DNA of 64,000 bases from Meiothermus sp. Pnk-1 (GCF_003226535.1 NZ_QKOB01000010.1:62001-126000), one strand, 5' to 3'. Shown: positions 18,576 through 30,814, counted from the first letter of the stretch. Notes: generated by a model not told the origin, from the letters alone. Numbers and translations are program-made.

Positions 18576-20018
18576 ATGTTGGCCCATGAAATCGTCGCCT
18601 CGGTCAAACGTCGGAGCATATCTCCCACCGAGGTGACCAAGCATTACCTAGAACGCATCGCTAGGCTAGACCCTCAGATCCGGGCCTTTTTGCGCGTCAA
18701 CCCAGCGGCGCTCGGGGAGGCGCAGCAAGTCGAGCAGCGGCTGTCGGCGGGGGAAGAGTTGCCACTCGCAGGGGTTCCCATCGCCCTGAAAGACAATATA
18801 TGCACCCACGGCCTCGAGACTACGTGTGCTTCGCGGATGCTCGAGCGCTTCGTCCCTCCCTATAACGCCACCGTAGTGGAGCGGTTACGCCAAGCGGGGG
18901 CGGTCATCCTCGGCAAAACCAACCTTGACGAGTTCGCCATGGGCTCCTCCACCGAGTTCTCGGCCTTCGGACCGACCCGCAATCCCTGGGATTTGGGGCG
19001 CGTGCCGGGGGGCTCCTCGGGAGGTTCGGCGGCGGCGGTGGCAGCGGATCTAGCCCCCCTCGCCCTAGGCTCGGACACCGGCGGGAGCGTACGGCAGCCT
19101 GCCGCTTTGTGCGGTGTGTACGGCTTCAAGCCCACCTATGGGCGGGTCTCGCGCTATGGTCTGGTAGCGTTCGCTTCATCGCTCGACCAGATCGGTCCCT
19201 TAGGGCGAAACCTGCGCGATATGGCCCTCCTGATGGACGTGATCGGCGGCCACGACCAGATGGACTCGACGAGCCTCGAGGTGCAACCGAACTTCGCGGC
19301 GACGCTGGAGCACAGGCCACAAGGCTTCACCGTGGGGGTCGTCAAGGAAGCCATGCAGCTGGGGAACTCAGAGGGGGTAGCGGCTGCCCTCCAGCGCTTC
19401 CAAGAGGTGCTCGAGGCGGAGGGCGTGCGCTTTGTGGAGGTGAGCATTCCCAGCCTGGAGTACGCTTTGGCCACCTACTACCTGGTCTGCACCAGCGAGG
19501 CCAGCTCCAACCTAGCCCGCTACGATGGGACCCTCTACGGCCTGCGCGTGGAAGGGGTAGGCGTCGACGAGACCATGAGGAAAACCCGCGCGGCGGGTTT
19601 CGGCCCGGAGGTCAAGCGGCGGATTCTGATGGGCACTTTCGCGCTTTCCTCCGGTTACTACGACGCCTATTACGGCAAGGCGCTGCGGGCTCGAGCCCGG
19701 CTCAAGGCCGACTTCGAGAGGGCTTTGACCCAGGCCGATGTCCTGCTTACGCCGACCAGCCCCTTCCCAGCTTTTCCTCTGGGGGTCAAGCTCGAAGACC
19801 CCCTCGCCATGTACCTTTCCGACATCGACACGGTGGCGGTCAACCTCGTGGGCTTCCCGGCCCTTGCGATCCCTGCGGGGTTTGAGGCGGGGTTGCCGGT
19901 AGGGGTGCAGCTGGTGGGCAAGCCGCTCGAGGACGAGCGCCTCTTCGCCTTGGCCCAGGTTTTCGAGCAAGCCACTGCCGCTGAGTTTGTGCAGACCGCC
20001 CCGATCGGGAGGGGTTGA
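18576..20018 (+). CDS. gatA: Glu-tRNA(Gln)/Asp-tRNA(Asn) amidotransferase subunit A
   Basis: GatA releases ammonia from glutamine for amidation of misacylated tRNA in the GatCAB complex. The 480-residue protein has the amidase Ser-cisSer-Lys triad: lysine in [11 protein letters not shown] near residue 70, and serines in [34 protein letters not shown]. The N-terminus [17 protein letters not shown] starts at 18576, as decided by the promoter spacing and agreement with Thermus GatA. Neither gatB nor gatC is in the window, so the subunits are dispersed, as is common in Thermus relatives. Confidence 0.95.
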   Translation: MLAHEIVASVKRRSISPTEVTKHYLERIARLDPQIRAFLRVNPAALGEAQQVEQRLSAGEELPLAGVPIALKDNICTHGLETTCASRMLERFVPPYNATVVERLRQAGAVILGKTNLDEFAMGSSTEFSAFGPTRNPWDLGRVPGGSSGGSAAAVAADLAPLALGSDTGGSVRQPAALCGVYGFKPTYGRVSRYGLVAFASSLDQIGPLGRNLRDMALLMDVIGGHDQMDSTSLEVQPNFAATLEHRPQGFTVGVVKEAMQLGNSEGVAAALQRFQEVLEAEGVRFVEVSIPSLEYALATYYLVCTSEASSNLARYDGTLYGLRVEGVGVDETMRKTRAAGFGPEVKRRILMGTFALSSGYYDAYYGKALRARARLKADFERALTQADVLLTPTSPFPAFPLGVKLEDPLAMYLSDIDTVAVNLVGFPALAIPAGFEAGLPVGVQLVGKPLEDERLFALAQVFEQATAAEFVQTAPIGRG

Positions 20019-20106
20019 TGCGGGTGCTCGAAGTAACACCCCGTACCGGCTGGGCGATTCGGCAGGTGGCCTCTGGCATCCGGCGTTAGGCGTTACGCAC
20101 GCGGCC

Positions 20107-20865
20107 ATGAGCCCCACTCACTACCGCCTCGCAACCCGGATCGCTCGTCGCCTACGCCAAGAGGGGCATGCCCTACCCAAGGCCCGCCTCGCCGAGGAAG
20201 TCCTGGCCAGTCAAAACATGCCACAGGGGCCATGGGCAGCGCGGTTGCTCGAAGACTTGCTCGATGGGCGCTTTGAACAACGCCCTCAGGAGGTAGGGTT
20301 ATGGGAATGGCGCAATCCCTTTCCGCCCCCAGGGAAACCGGTGGTGGTCTTAGACCTTGAGACTACAGGGCTTTCAGCCCTCGAGAACGAGATTATCGAA
20401 ATCGCCCTCATCCGTTTGGAAGGGGAAAAGCGTCAGGTCTTTCAGCGCCTGGTGAACCCTGGTACCCCCCTTCCGCCTTTTATCCGTCGGCTCACCGGGA
20501 TCACTCCCCGCGATCTAGAGGGGGCCCCTGATGTGTATACGGCGCTCGAGGAGGCCTTGCCCCTGATCAAAGATAGCGTCTTAATCATCCAAAATGCCCC
20601 CTTTGATCTAGGTTTCCTCCGGCCCCGATTGTTGCGCCTAGGGTATAAGATGGACAACGAAGTGATCGATACGGTGGCTTGGGCACGACGCGCACTTCCT
20701 GGACTCCCTAAACGGGGGCTCGACCACCTGGCCTGGGCCTTTGACCTCGACACCGCGGCGTCTAGGCACCGGGCGCTGGGCGATGTGGAGATTACGCTTT
20801 GGGTGGCTAAGGAGATGTACTACATGCTCACCGCCGGAAAACCGCTTGCCTTGGGGGACGTATGA
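20107..20865 (+). CDS. DnaQ-like DEDDh 3'-5' exonuclease with N-terminal winged-helix-like extension
   Basis: The C-terminal two thirds of this 252-residue protein is a DEDDh exonuclease: VVLDLETTGL (Asp, Glu), VLIIQNAPFDLGFLRP (Asp) and HRALGDVEITLWV (His, Asp). These residues are all present, so it should be active on DNA or RNA. The first 80 residues (RLATRIARRLRQEGHALPKARLAEEVLAS...) look like a winged helix rather than a polymerase domain. It is shorter than a polymerase III alpha subunit and lacks an obvious clamp motif. It overlaps the following gene by 4 bases (ATGA), so the pair is co-translated. Confidence 0.85.
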   Translation: MSPTHYRLATRIARRLRQEGHALPKARLAEEVLASQNMPQGPWAARLLEDLLDGRFEQRPQEVGLWEWRNPFPPPGKPVVVLDLETTGLSALENEIIEIALIRLEGEKRQVFQRLVNPGTPLPPFIRRLTGITPRDLEGAPDVYTALEEALPLIKDSVLIIQNAPFDLGFLRPRLLRLGYKMDNEVIDTVAWARRALPGLPKRGLDHLAWAFDLDTAASRHRALGDVEITLWVAKEMYYMLTAGKPLALGDV

Positions 20866-21959
20866 CCGGACGCTATGTGCTCACCAGCAACTGCTTGCAG
20901 ACCGGGAGCATGCACCTGACCCGCAGCGTGCGCCAGTTTTTGAAACAGAATCAACCCAAGGTCCGCTTTCGCGATGAGGATGGCGAGGTCTACGAGGCCC
21001 CGGTGGACTGGGCAGCCAACCAGATCACCGGACTGGGGGGTTATTACGCCAAGCGCCGCCTGGGGGTGAACGAGGCCATCCATTTGCGGCTCGAGGGGGA
21101 GGAGATTTTGCTCGAGGCGGCCAGCCTCAAGCCTCCCCGGCCCCGCGCAGTGAGCGAAGAGCCCGGCTCGCGCCGGGAGGCCGAGCGAAGCGTCCCCAAA
21201 GTGGAGGCCGGCCCACCGAAGCGCATTCGGGTGACGCCCTATCCCAAGGAGGTGCTCTACCCCCACACCCCAGCCCCCCTCGAGCCCCCCGGTTTTGCCC
21301 ATGAGCTCGAGCGCCTGGGGTTCTCCCGCGAAACGGGCGGCCCCCCTTGGCGCTTTCGCGCTGCTTTGGGTCGGCGGACGTATTCGATAGCCCTGTTGCG
21401 TTTGGGCGAAGGCAATGTCATGGAACTGCAAGAGCTGCGCTCTTCCGGCGCGGTGCGCTACGCCGGGATCGTGGCCCCCGAATCCCTTCGCGAGGAGGCG
21501 TTGCGCGAGGCCCGGAGTCTGGGGGTGAGTTACGTCTCGCCCGAAGCACTGCAAAAGCTGAGCCGTCTGCGCAGCGTTTTTCCTTTGGGGGCCCTCGACG
21601 TCGAACGGATGTTGCAGGCCGGGCGGCTCGACGTAGAAGCCCTGGAGGGCCTGGAAAACGAGATCAGCGGCCTGTTGGGGGAACGGGCAGCCTTCTCGGC
21701 GGTGCTGCTCTGCCTGGCCGAAGTTCCTTCGCAAAAGGTCTTTCTGCTGGCCGACGTGATGGAGGGAGTAGGGGAGATGGGGCTCGAGGCGGACTCGGTG
21801 CGACAGATCCTCGAGGTGCTCTGCGGCCCCCCCTTCCTCATGCTCAAGCGGCTGTCGCCAGGGGAGTACTTGATGCGCAGCTCGGTGGAAGCGGCGCTGG
21901 AAGAACTGGCGCAATACGCCCAGTTTGTGGGGATGCGGCTGGGAGCTACGGTGGGTTAG
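20862..21959 (+). CDS. Unrecognised protein coupled to the exonuclease
   Basis: I do not recognise this 365-residue protein. Three parts can be seen. Residues 1-85 are beta-rich (PKVRFRDEDGEVYEAPVDW...INEAIHLRLEGEEILLE-like pattern), as in barrel-type DNA-binding domains. Residues 90-140 are a proline-rich linker. Residues 145-215 (FRAALGRRTYSIALLRLGEGNVMELQELRSSGAVRYAGIVAPE...) recall a restriction-endonuclease-like core. Residues 230-365 are helical and end in a possible winged helix. It starts inside the stop codon of the exonuclease gene. A shared role in DNA processing is inference from context. Confidence 0.75.
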   Translation: MTGRYVLTSNCLQTGSMHLTRSVRQFLKQNQPKVRFRDEDGEVYEAPVDWAANQITGLGGYYAKRRLGVNEAIHLRLEGEEILLEAASLKPPRPRAVSEEPGSRREAERSVPKVEAGPPKRIRVTPYPKEVLYPHTPAPLEPPGFAHELERLGFSRETGGPPWRFRAALGRRTYSIALLRLGEGNVMELQELRSSGAVRYAGIVAPESLREEALREARSLGVSYVSPEALQKLSRLRSVFPLGALDVERMLQAGRLDVEALEGLENEISGLLGERAAFSAVLLCLAEVPSQKVFLLADVMEGVGEMGLEADSVRQILEVLCGPPFLMLKRLSPGEYLMRSSVEAALEELAQYAQFVGMRLGATVG

Positions 21960-21990
21960 CTGGGACGGCCCTGCCAACCCGACGGCCCGG

Positions 21991-22973
21991 TTAGCGCCGG
22001 CTGACCTTGCCCGGCTGGTTGATGGGGGATAGCACTTGATCGAAGGAGGCCCGAGAGCGGGCTTTCATGGTCTCTATGGCTTCCCAGTTGGGCTGGCGGT
22101 GGGTGATCACGGCCTCGACCAACTCCCGTGCGTTGCCGGGGAGTTCCTGACAGAAGGCCCCGGCATCACGGCAGAATCCGGCCACCTTGGGGTCATAGGA
22201 GATTCCCGCGAAGGGGGTTCCTGCCGCGGCGGCCAGGATGGCTCCGTGGAGGCGGATCGAAAGCACGTACCCCGCTTGCGCCAAGAGATACATCACCCGG
22301 CGGGGATCCCAGGCCAGCTCGCGGGTAAAAGCGTTGAATTCCTCTAGGGCTGGTTCGTCGTGGCCGGGTTGCAGCCCTAGGACCATGACCTCGTAGCCCT
22401 CGGCTAGGAGGCGCTCCCCGGCCTTTTTGAGGGTAGCGTTGGCTTCGGGGAGGCCAGCCCGTACCACCAACACCACCAGGTTGCTTTCCCGCTCCACCGG
22501 TGGGGCTTGCAGGAGCAGCGCTGGATCGGCCCCCAATTGGGTATCGAGCCCCAGTTTGCGGGCGTACTCCAAGGAGCTTTCGTCGCGGAAAAAGGTTTTG
22601 ACCCCGCGCAGGCTGCGCCGCACCCATCCTTCGCCCCGCCGCGAGAGCGGCCCCAGCGACTGGTTGAACACGTACACCGGTTTTCCCCGCCGCCGGGCCA
22701 GGCCGATCACCGCCAGGTAGTAAAGCAAACTGCCCGGAGAGGTCTTGTCCTGCAACAGCCCGCCCCCTCCCGAAAGCAACAGGTCAATGCGGCCAAAGGC
22801 CCTCCATAGGGCAAAGGGGTTGCTGCGCGACACGGCTCGGATGTCATAACGGGCCTCGGTGGCGGCGGGGTCTTTAGAGAGGGCCAGTACCTGGTGCCCA
22901 CGCCGCTTGACCTCCTGCACGATGGCCTCGAGGATGGCCTCGTCTCCGGCATTCTGAAACCCGTAGTACCCGC

Positions 22974-22989
<16 letters not shown>
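21991..22989 (-). CDS. csaB: Polysaccharide pyruvyl transferase CsaB
   Basis: CsaB adds a pyruvyl ketal to secondary cell-wall polysaccharide, making the ligand for SLH domains of S-layer proteins. The 332-residue protein starts MVVGVSGYYGFQNAGDEAILEAI, and contains LLLSGGGGLLQD, VFNQSLGPL and SIRLHGAILAAAAGTPFAGISYDPKV, all typical of the family. The ATG at 22989 lies 16 bases inside the upstream gene, so translation is coupled. A longer frame extends to 23703 but its extra part is only an out-of-frame reading of that gene. Confidence 0.92.
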
Positions 22990-25405
<2,416 letters not shown>

Positions 25406-25437
25406 TCATGCTGGGTATGCGGTGAGAGGGCGCGGCC

Positions 25438-25472
25438 AAAAACAGCCATAGGGGCACCCGTCAGGATGCCCC
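25438..25472 (-). terminator. Terminator of the ABC ATPase gene
   Basis: On the minus strand GGGGCATCC and GGGTGCCCC pair around a short loop (25472-25451), and a run of five T residues follows at 25442-25438. It lies just after the ATPase stop codon. Confidence 0.6.
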
Positions 25473-25488
25473 TCGACCACGCGGAGGG

Positions 25489-26631
25489 TTAGGCTCGGGC
25501 CTGATCGCGGGTTTGTACGGTCGTGGAGCGGCCGATGCTCTTTTCGGTATCCACGTCAAAAGCGTGGATGCGGCCAGTGTCGGCCAGCAGCTCTACGGTG
25601 TCGCCGGGGCGCACCGGAGCGTGCCCGTCCACCTTGGCGGTGATCACCGTGCCGTCCACGTCCACGTGGATTTCGCTGTCCGCGCCCAAGGGCTCAACCA
25701 CCTCGACAGTACCCTTGATGACGTTTTCGGCTTCGGGAATTGCCGTCCACCCTTTGAGCCCCAGGTGCTCGGGGCGGACGCCCAGCCATACTTCTTTGCC
25801 GCTGTAGGCTTTGAGTGGAGCGGCCAGGTTGGGGTTGGCCCGTACCCGGAAGCCCGATCCGCTGAGGTAGACGGCGTCTGCGCTTCCCTCGACCTTAGCC
25901 CGGATGAAGTTCATCGAGGGAGAGCCGATGAAGCCGGCCACGAATTTGTTGGCGGGGAAGTCGTAGAGGTTCAACGGGGTATCCACCTGCATGATCTCAC
26001 CGTCGCGCATCACCACGATGCGGTGGCCCAGGGTCATGGCCTCTACCTGGTCGTGGGTTACGTAGATGGTGGTGACCCCTAGGCGGCGGGTGAGCTTGGC
26101 GATCTCGGCGCGCATCTCTACCCGCAGCTTGGCATCGAGGTTGGACAGCGGCTCGTCCATCAAAAACACCTTGGGCTCACGCACGATGGCCCGACCCATC
26201 GCCACGCGTTGGCGTTGACCGCCCGAGAGTTCGCGCGGCTTGCGCTGCAAGAGATGCTCGATCTTGAGAATGCGGGCGGCCTCCTTGACCCGCTGGTCGA
26301 TCTCGCTCTTGGGCACTTTGCGCAGCCGCAGCCCAAAAGCCATGTTGTCATAGACGTTCATGTGCGGGTAGAGGGCGTAGTTCTGAAAGACCATGGCGAT
26401 GTCGCGGTCCTTGGGGGGGACGTCGTTGACCAGCCGGTCGCCGATGTAAACCTTGCCGTCGGAAATCTCCTCGAGCCCGGCGATCATGCGCAGCGTAGTG
26501 GTCTTGCCGCAGCCCGAGGGGCCTACAAACACCACGAACTCGCCGTCTTCGGTCTCGAGGTTGAAATCCTTGACAGCCGTCACCTTGCTGCCGTAGCGCT
26601 TATATACGTGCTCCAGTCGGATTTTTGCCAT
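25489..26631 (-). CDS. Carbohydrate ABC transporter ATP-binding protein (MalK/UgpC/MsiK type)
   Basis: The 380-residue protein has Walker A GPSGCGKTT near residue 37, the signature LSGGQRQRVAMGRAI, Walker B VFLMDEPLSNLDA, the switch His in YVTHDQVEAMTL, and a C-terminal regulatory OB-fold region containing VWLGVRPEHLGLKG. This is the MalK-type ATPase of sugar importers. The ATG at 26631 has AAGGAG upstream; the frame is open further to 26877 without support. No permease is adjacent. Two sugar importers in the window (30.8 and 57.6 kb) have no ATPase, so it may serve both, as MsiK does in other bacteria. Confidence 0.94.
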   Translation of the reverse strand: MAKIRLEHVYKRYGSKVTAVKDFNLETEDGEFVVFVGPSGCGKTTTLRMIAGLEEISDGKVYIGDRLVNDVPPKDRDIAMVFQNYALYPHMNVYDNMAFGLRLRKVPKSEIDQRVKEAARILKIEHLLQRKPRELSGGQRQRVAMGRAIVREPKVFLMDEPLSNLDAKLRVEMRAEIAKLTRRLGVTTIYVTHDQVEAMTLGHRIVVMRDGEIMQVDTPLNLYDFPANKFVAGFIGSPSMNFIRAKVEGSADAVYLSGSGFRVRANPNLAAPLKAYSGKEVWLGVRPEHLGLKGWTAIPEAENVIKGTVEVVEPLGADSEIHVDVDGTVITAKVDGHAPVRPGDTVELLADTGRIHAFDVDTEKSIGRSTTVQTRDQARA

Positions 26632-26764
26632 GTCGAACTCCTTAGGTCCCACGCTTTGAGTTGGCTTGGCGCCCTCATCGGGGACGGTGTACCTTGGTCT
26701 GTCCAAACTCAGCGCACAATGCTGGGCTTTTACAGGCAACTCCAAACCAGAAAGGTACGCCCTA

Positions 26765-26794
26765 AGTTTAAGGGGCAGGCAAAGGTCTACGCAA
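26765..26794 (-). promoter_or_regulatory. Possible promoter of the ABC ATPase gene
   Basis: On the minus strand TTGCGT (26794-26789), 18 bases, then TAAACT (26770-26765), about 130 bases before the start. The rest of the 26632-26940 gap, which also holds the mscL control region, shows nothing else. Confidence 0.3.
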
Positions 26795-26940
26795 TACTGC
26801 CCGCGCCGACTGAATTGTGGCCTGTGTGACATATGCTTTTCGAGCCAACCGGACATACTCTCGTTAGGCAAAGCCATAAAGCCAAGCCCTCTCGCATTTC
26901 CGGCTCGAGCTATTGGTCATAGGGTAGGGGAGGTATAGCG

Positions 26941-27339
26941 ATGCTACAGGGTTTTAGGGATTTTATCTTGCGGGGTAACGTGGTGGACCTGGCGGTAGCG
27001 GTGGTCATTGGGACGGCGTTTGGGGTGGTGGTAGACTCGATGGTCAAGGATGTCATCACCCCCATCATCGGTCTGGTCGGAGGGCAGCCAGACTTCTCCA
27101 ACCTGCGGCTGTTCGCGGATGCCAAGGGGCAGGGGGGAATAGCCTACGGCAGCTTCCTAAACGCCATCATCAGCTTCCTCATCAAAGCTGCGGTGGTGTA
27201 CTTCGTGATCGTTGTCCCAATGAAGCATGTGATGGAGCGGCTGAACCGGCCCCAAGCCCCCGAAGCGCCAGCAGCCCCTCCGGAGGAGATCGTACTGCTG
27301 CGGGAGATCCGCGATGCGCTCAGGGCTCAGCCGCGCTAG
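26941..27339 (+). CDS. mscL: Large-conductance mechanosensitive channel
   Basis: MscL opens under membrane tension to release solutes during osmotic downshock. The 132-residue protein begins MLQGFRDFILRGNVVDLAVAVVIGTAFG (first helix), continues with a periplasmic loop, has a second helix SFLNAIISFLIKAAVVYFVIVV and ends with the usual amphipathic helix VLLREIRDALRAQ. Length is normal. GGGGAGG precedes the ATG. The gene converges with icd. Confidence 0.96.
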   Translation: MLQGFRDFILRGNVVDLAVAVVIGTAFGVVVDSMVKDVITPIIGLVGGQPDFSNLRLFADAKGQGGIAYGSFLNAIISFLIKAAVVYFVIVVPMKHVMERLNRPQAPEAPAAPPEEIVLLREIRDALRAQPR

Positions 27340-27383
27340 AGGCAAGCCCGCGGGTTTAGGGCGCCGTTGGTGTAGGGTCTCGC

Positions 27384-28661
<1,278 letters not shown>

Positions 28662-28759
28662 GACTTGTCTCCTTCTCAGCAAACGCTGCTTGTTCCCAAA
28701 TCATAAAGCGTATCGGGCGCCTTGATAGCAATGAGCCTCGTAGCTCCGGGGCGGTGGGC

Positions 28760-29305
28760 TCAGCCGGTCTGCGCGGTGGGCTGTACACCGTTTTCGGTGG
28801 CCAGGTATCCGACCCGGACATCCCAAGGGTCTCGAGGCAAACGCTCCACGATCAGCGCCGCAGGTACGAACCCCACGGTCAGAACGGAGGAGGGTAGGGC
28901 TCCTAAAAAACGGTCGTAGTAGCCCTTTCCGTAACCTAGCCGGTAACCCGCTCGATCGAAGCACAGCCCCGGTACAACCACCGCCTCGAGCACTTCCGGG
29001 CTCGCTGTGGGAGCTTGCTCTTCCGGCTCGAGGAATCCGTAGGGGTGTCGCACCAGCGGGCAAGGGAGGGGGTGGAGGCTGAGGCGGTAGCCTTGGATGC
29101 GGGGCAGGTAGTAGGTAGCCGGATAGACCTCAGGGAGCCTACCGGGATCGGGTTCGTGGCCAAAGGCGCTATAGATGAGGATGTGCCGGAGGGCTCGAGC
29201 CCGTAGAAACTCCGCTAGCTGCTGGACCATCTGCTGTGAGAGTTCGTTTATCGGCAGCTTGCTGCGGGTAGCTTTGGCCCAATTCCGAAAAAAAGGTTTG
29301 GTCAT
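28760..29305 (-). CDS. 5-formyltetrahydrofolate cyclo-ligase
   Basis: The enzyme uses ATP to convert 5-formyl-THF to 5,10-methenyl-THF. The 181-residue protein has the typical C-terminal motif GYRLGYGKGYYDRFL and the core ATYYLPRIQG...PYGFLEPEE. I use the ATG at 29305. It lies seven bases after TAGGGT (29318-29313), with TTGAGC 17 bases further upstream, so this is a leaderless gene. The GGAGG just before the ATG is too close to act as a normal ribosome site. Confidence 0.9.
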   Translation of the reverse strand: MTKPFFRNWAKATRSKLPINELSQQMVQQLAEFLRARALRHILIYSAFGHEPDPGRLPEVYPATYYLPRIQGYRLSLHPLPCPLVRHPYGFLEPEEQAPTASPEVLEAVVVPGLCFDRAGYRLGYGKGYYDRFLGALPSSVLTVGFVPAALIVERLPRDPWDVRVGYLATENGVQPTAQTG

Positions 29306-29312
29306 CTCCTCC

Positions 29313-29341
29313 ACCCTAAGCGCTGGAGGGGTTTGGCTCAA
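29313..29341 (-). promoter_or_regulatory. Leaderless promoter of the folate cyclo-ligase
   Basis: On the minus strand TTGAGC (29341-29336), 17 bases, TAGGGT (29318-29313), seven bases, ATG. It starts 17 bases from the divergent fmdB-type promoter. Confidence 0.65.
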
Positions 29342-29357
29342 TCGGCAATGTGACGCA

Positions 29358-29390
29358 TTGACACTTTGAGTCTCCGAGTGTCAATATACT
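29358..29390 (+). promoter_or_regulatory. fmdB-type promoter overlapping a perfect inverted repeat
   Basis: TTGACA (29358-29363) is a consensus -35 box and TATACT (29385-29390) a good -10 box, but the spacer is 21 bases. A perfect inverted repeat TTGACACT-N11-AGTGTCAA (29358-29384) fills the space from the -35 to the -10 box. This resembles promoters controlled by a regulator that reshapes the spacer, such as the MerR family, or a repressor site. The regulator is not identified. Confidence 0.6.
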
Positions 29391-29442
29391 TGATGTATGG
29401 GCCATTGGCCCCGCTGACCAAACAAGCTTGTGGAGGTAAACC

Positions 29443-29652
29443 GTGCCGGTGTACGTTTACTTGGGTTTAGAGTCGGGGAACTACTACGAGTTTCGGCAAG
29501 GCTTTCACGACGAGCCGCTGAGCAGGCACCCCGAGAACGGCGAACCGTTGAAGCGGGTGATCCAAGCTCCGGCGATTGCCTTCAAGGGTTCGGGTTGGTA
29601 CGTTACCGACAGCAGGCCTAAGGAAAGCAAAAGCAGCGAATCGCACGACTAA
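29443..29652 (+). CDS. FmdB-family regulatory-protein-like, cysteine-less
   Basis: The 69-residue protein matches the FmdB small-domain pattern (MPxYEYxCxxCG...F...CPxCGG...RVIxAPAIxFKGSGFYxTD): it reads MPVYVYLGLESGNYYEF...HPENGEPLKRVIQAPAIAFKGSGWYVTDSR. All four zinc-binding cysteines are replaced (LGLES and HPENGE). The fold must therefore be stable without metal. It starts at a GTG with GGAGG seven bases upstream, has a strong regulated-looking promoter and its own terminator. Its role is unknown. Confidence 0.8.
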   Translation: MPVYVYLGLESGNYYEFRQGFHDEPLSRHPENGEPLKRVIQAPAIAFKGSGWYVTDSRPKESKSSESHD

Positions 29653-29679
29653 AGCCCGGCCCGGAAAACCATCCGGTTC

Positions 29680-29708
29680 CAGCGCCGTACGGGCGCTGAT
29701 TTCTTTTC
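29680..29708 (+). terminator. Terminator of the FmdB-type gene
   Basis: The hairpin CAGCGCCGTACGGGCGCTG (29680-29698) is followed by ATTTCTTTTC. Confidence 0.8.
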
Positions 29709-29766
29709 TGCTAAATATACACTGGACTTCATAGCGCGCGCTGACGCCTATGGCAGGAGGTAGGGG

Positions 29767-30723
29767 ATGGGTATACTGACGGGTTTAGGGGTTCTGATGG
29801 CGATCTTTGGGATCGCGTTGCTCGCGCGGCCAGGACGACGGGCGTTGGGGGGGCCTTTGGTGATTGTCGGCTTGGTGCTGGCAACGCTATCGCAAAGCTT
29901 CGTGGTCATCCCGGCCGGGAACGTGGGGGTGGTGTTCAATGTGCTGCGAGGGGTTCAACCTCAGCCCCTGGGTGAGGGGACCCACGTTGTGCTGCCTTTT
30001 ATCCAAGAGGTCATCGTCTACGATGCCCGCCTACAGGAAGTGACCCTGGCGGCGCCCGTACCCGGAAGCCGCGAGCCCGGTCCCAGCGAGGAGGCCATCA
30101 CCGCCCGCAGCAAGGAAGGCCTCGAGATCGGGGTGGACGTGACCGTGCAGTACCGGGTCAAACGTGACGAGGCCCCCCTTTTGCACCGGGAACTGGGGCC
30201 TCGTTTTCTCGACACCTTGATCATTCCGCAGATTCGCAGCAAAGTGCGAGACGCGGTGGGGCAGTTCAATGCCGCTGACCTTATCAGTACCCAGCGTACC
30301 CAGCTCGAGCGGGCCGTTACCCAAGGTCTGGGGGAAGAGCTAAAGAAGGGGCATATCGAGCTGGTAGGGGTGCTGTTGCGCCGCATTGATATCCCCCAAT
30401 CGGTGGCTAAGGTTATCGAGGAGAAACAAACCGCTGAACAACAGGTGCAGGTGGCGGAGAACCGCCGCCGCCAGGCCGAGATTGACGCCCAGCGCCTGGT
30501 GGCCCAGGCTCGAGGCGAGCGCGACGCGGCAATCCTCAAGGCCGAAGGCGAGGCCAAAGCCATCGAACTGCGGGGCCGGGCGCTCAAGGCTTCCCCTGAG
30601 GTGATCCAGCTGACCGTGGCGGAAAAGCTGGCCCCTAACGTGCAGACCATTATGGTTCCCAGTACCGGCAACTTCCTGCTCGACTTGCGGAACGTGCCGA
30701 GCGGCCAGCAGCGCGCTCCGTGA
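29767..30723 (+). CDS. SPFH/prohibitin-family membrane protein
   Basis: The 318-residue protein starts with two hydrophobic segments (about residues 3-20 and 28-48), followed by a band-7 (SPFH) domain (FVVIPAGNVGVVFNVLRGVQPQPLGEGTHVVLPFIQEVIVYDARLQEV) and a coiled-coil rich in alanine and glutamate (ENRRRQAEIDAQRLVAQARGERDAAILKAEGEAKAIELRG). Prohibitin-type proteins form ring assemblies on the membrane, often tied to FtsH-type proteases. AGGAGG precedes the ATG. Confidence 0.93.
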   Translation: MGILTGLGVLMAIFGIALLARPGRRALGGPLVIVGLVLATLSQSFVVIPAGNVGVVFNVLRGVQPQPLGEGTHVVLPFIQEVIVYDARLQEVTLAAPVPGSREPGPSEEAITARSKEGLEIGVDVTVQYRVKRDEAPLLHRELGPRFLDTLIIPQIRSKVRDAVGQFNAADLISTQRTQLERAVTQGLGEELKKGHIELVGVLLRRIDIPQSVAKVIEEKQTAEQQVQVAENRRRQAEIDAQRLVAQARGERDAAILKAEGEAKAIELRGRALKASPEVIQLTVAEKLAPNVQTIMVPSTGNFLLDLRNVPSGQQRAP

Positions 30724-30764
30724 ACGGTTGGGGGTCGGCCGAAAAGAGAGCTAATGCCCAAAAT

Positions 30765-30793
30765 TTGGTTTGAGGGCGTAGCCTGGGTAAGAT
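30765..30793 (+). promoter_or_regulatory. Promoter of the sugar ABC operon
   Basis: TTGGTT (30765-30770), 17 bases, TAAGAT (30788-30793). The transcript would begin near 30800, just before AAGGAGG and the ATG at 30815. Confidence 0.6.
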
Positions 30794-30814
30794 TGCCCTC
30801 AAGGAGGAAGTACG

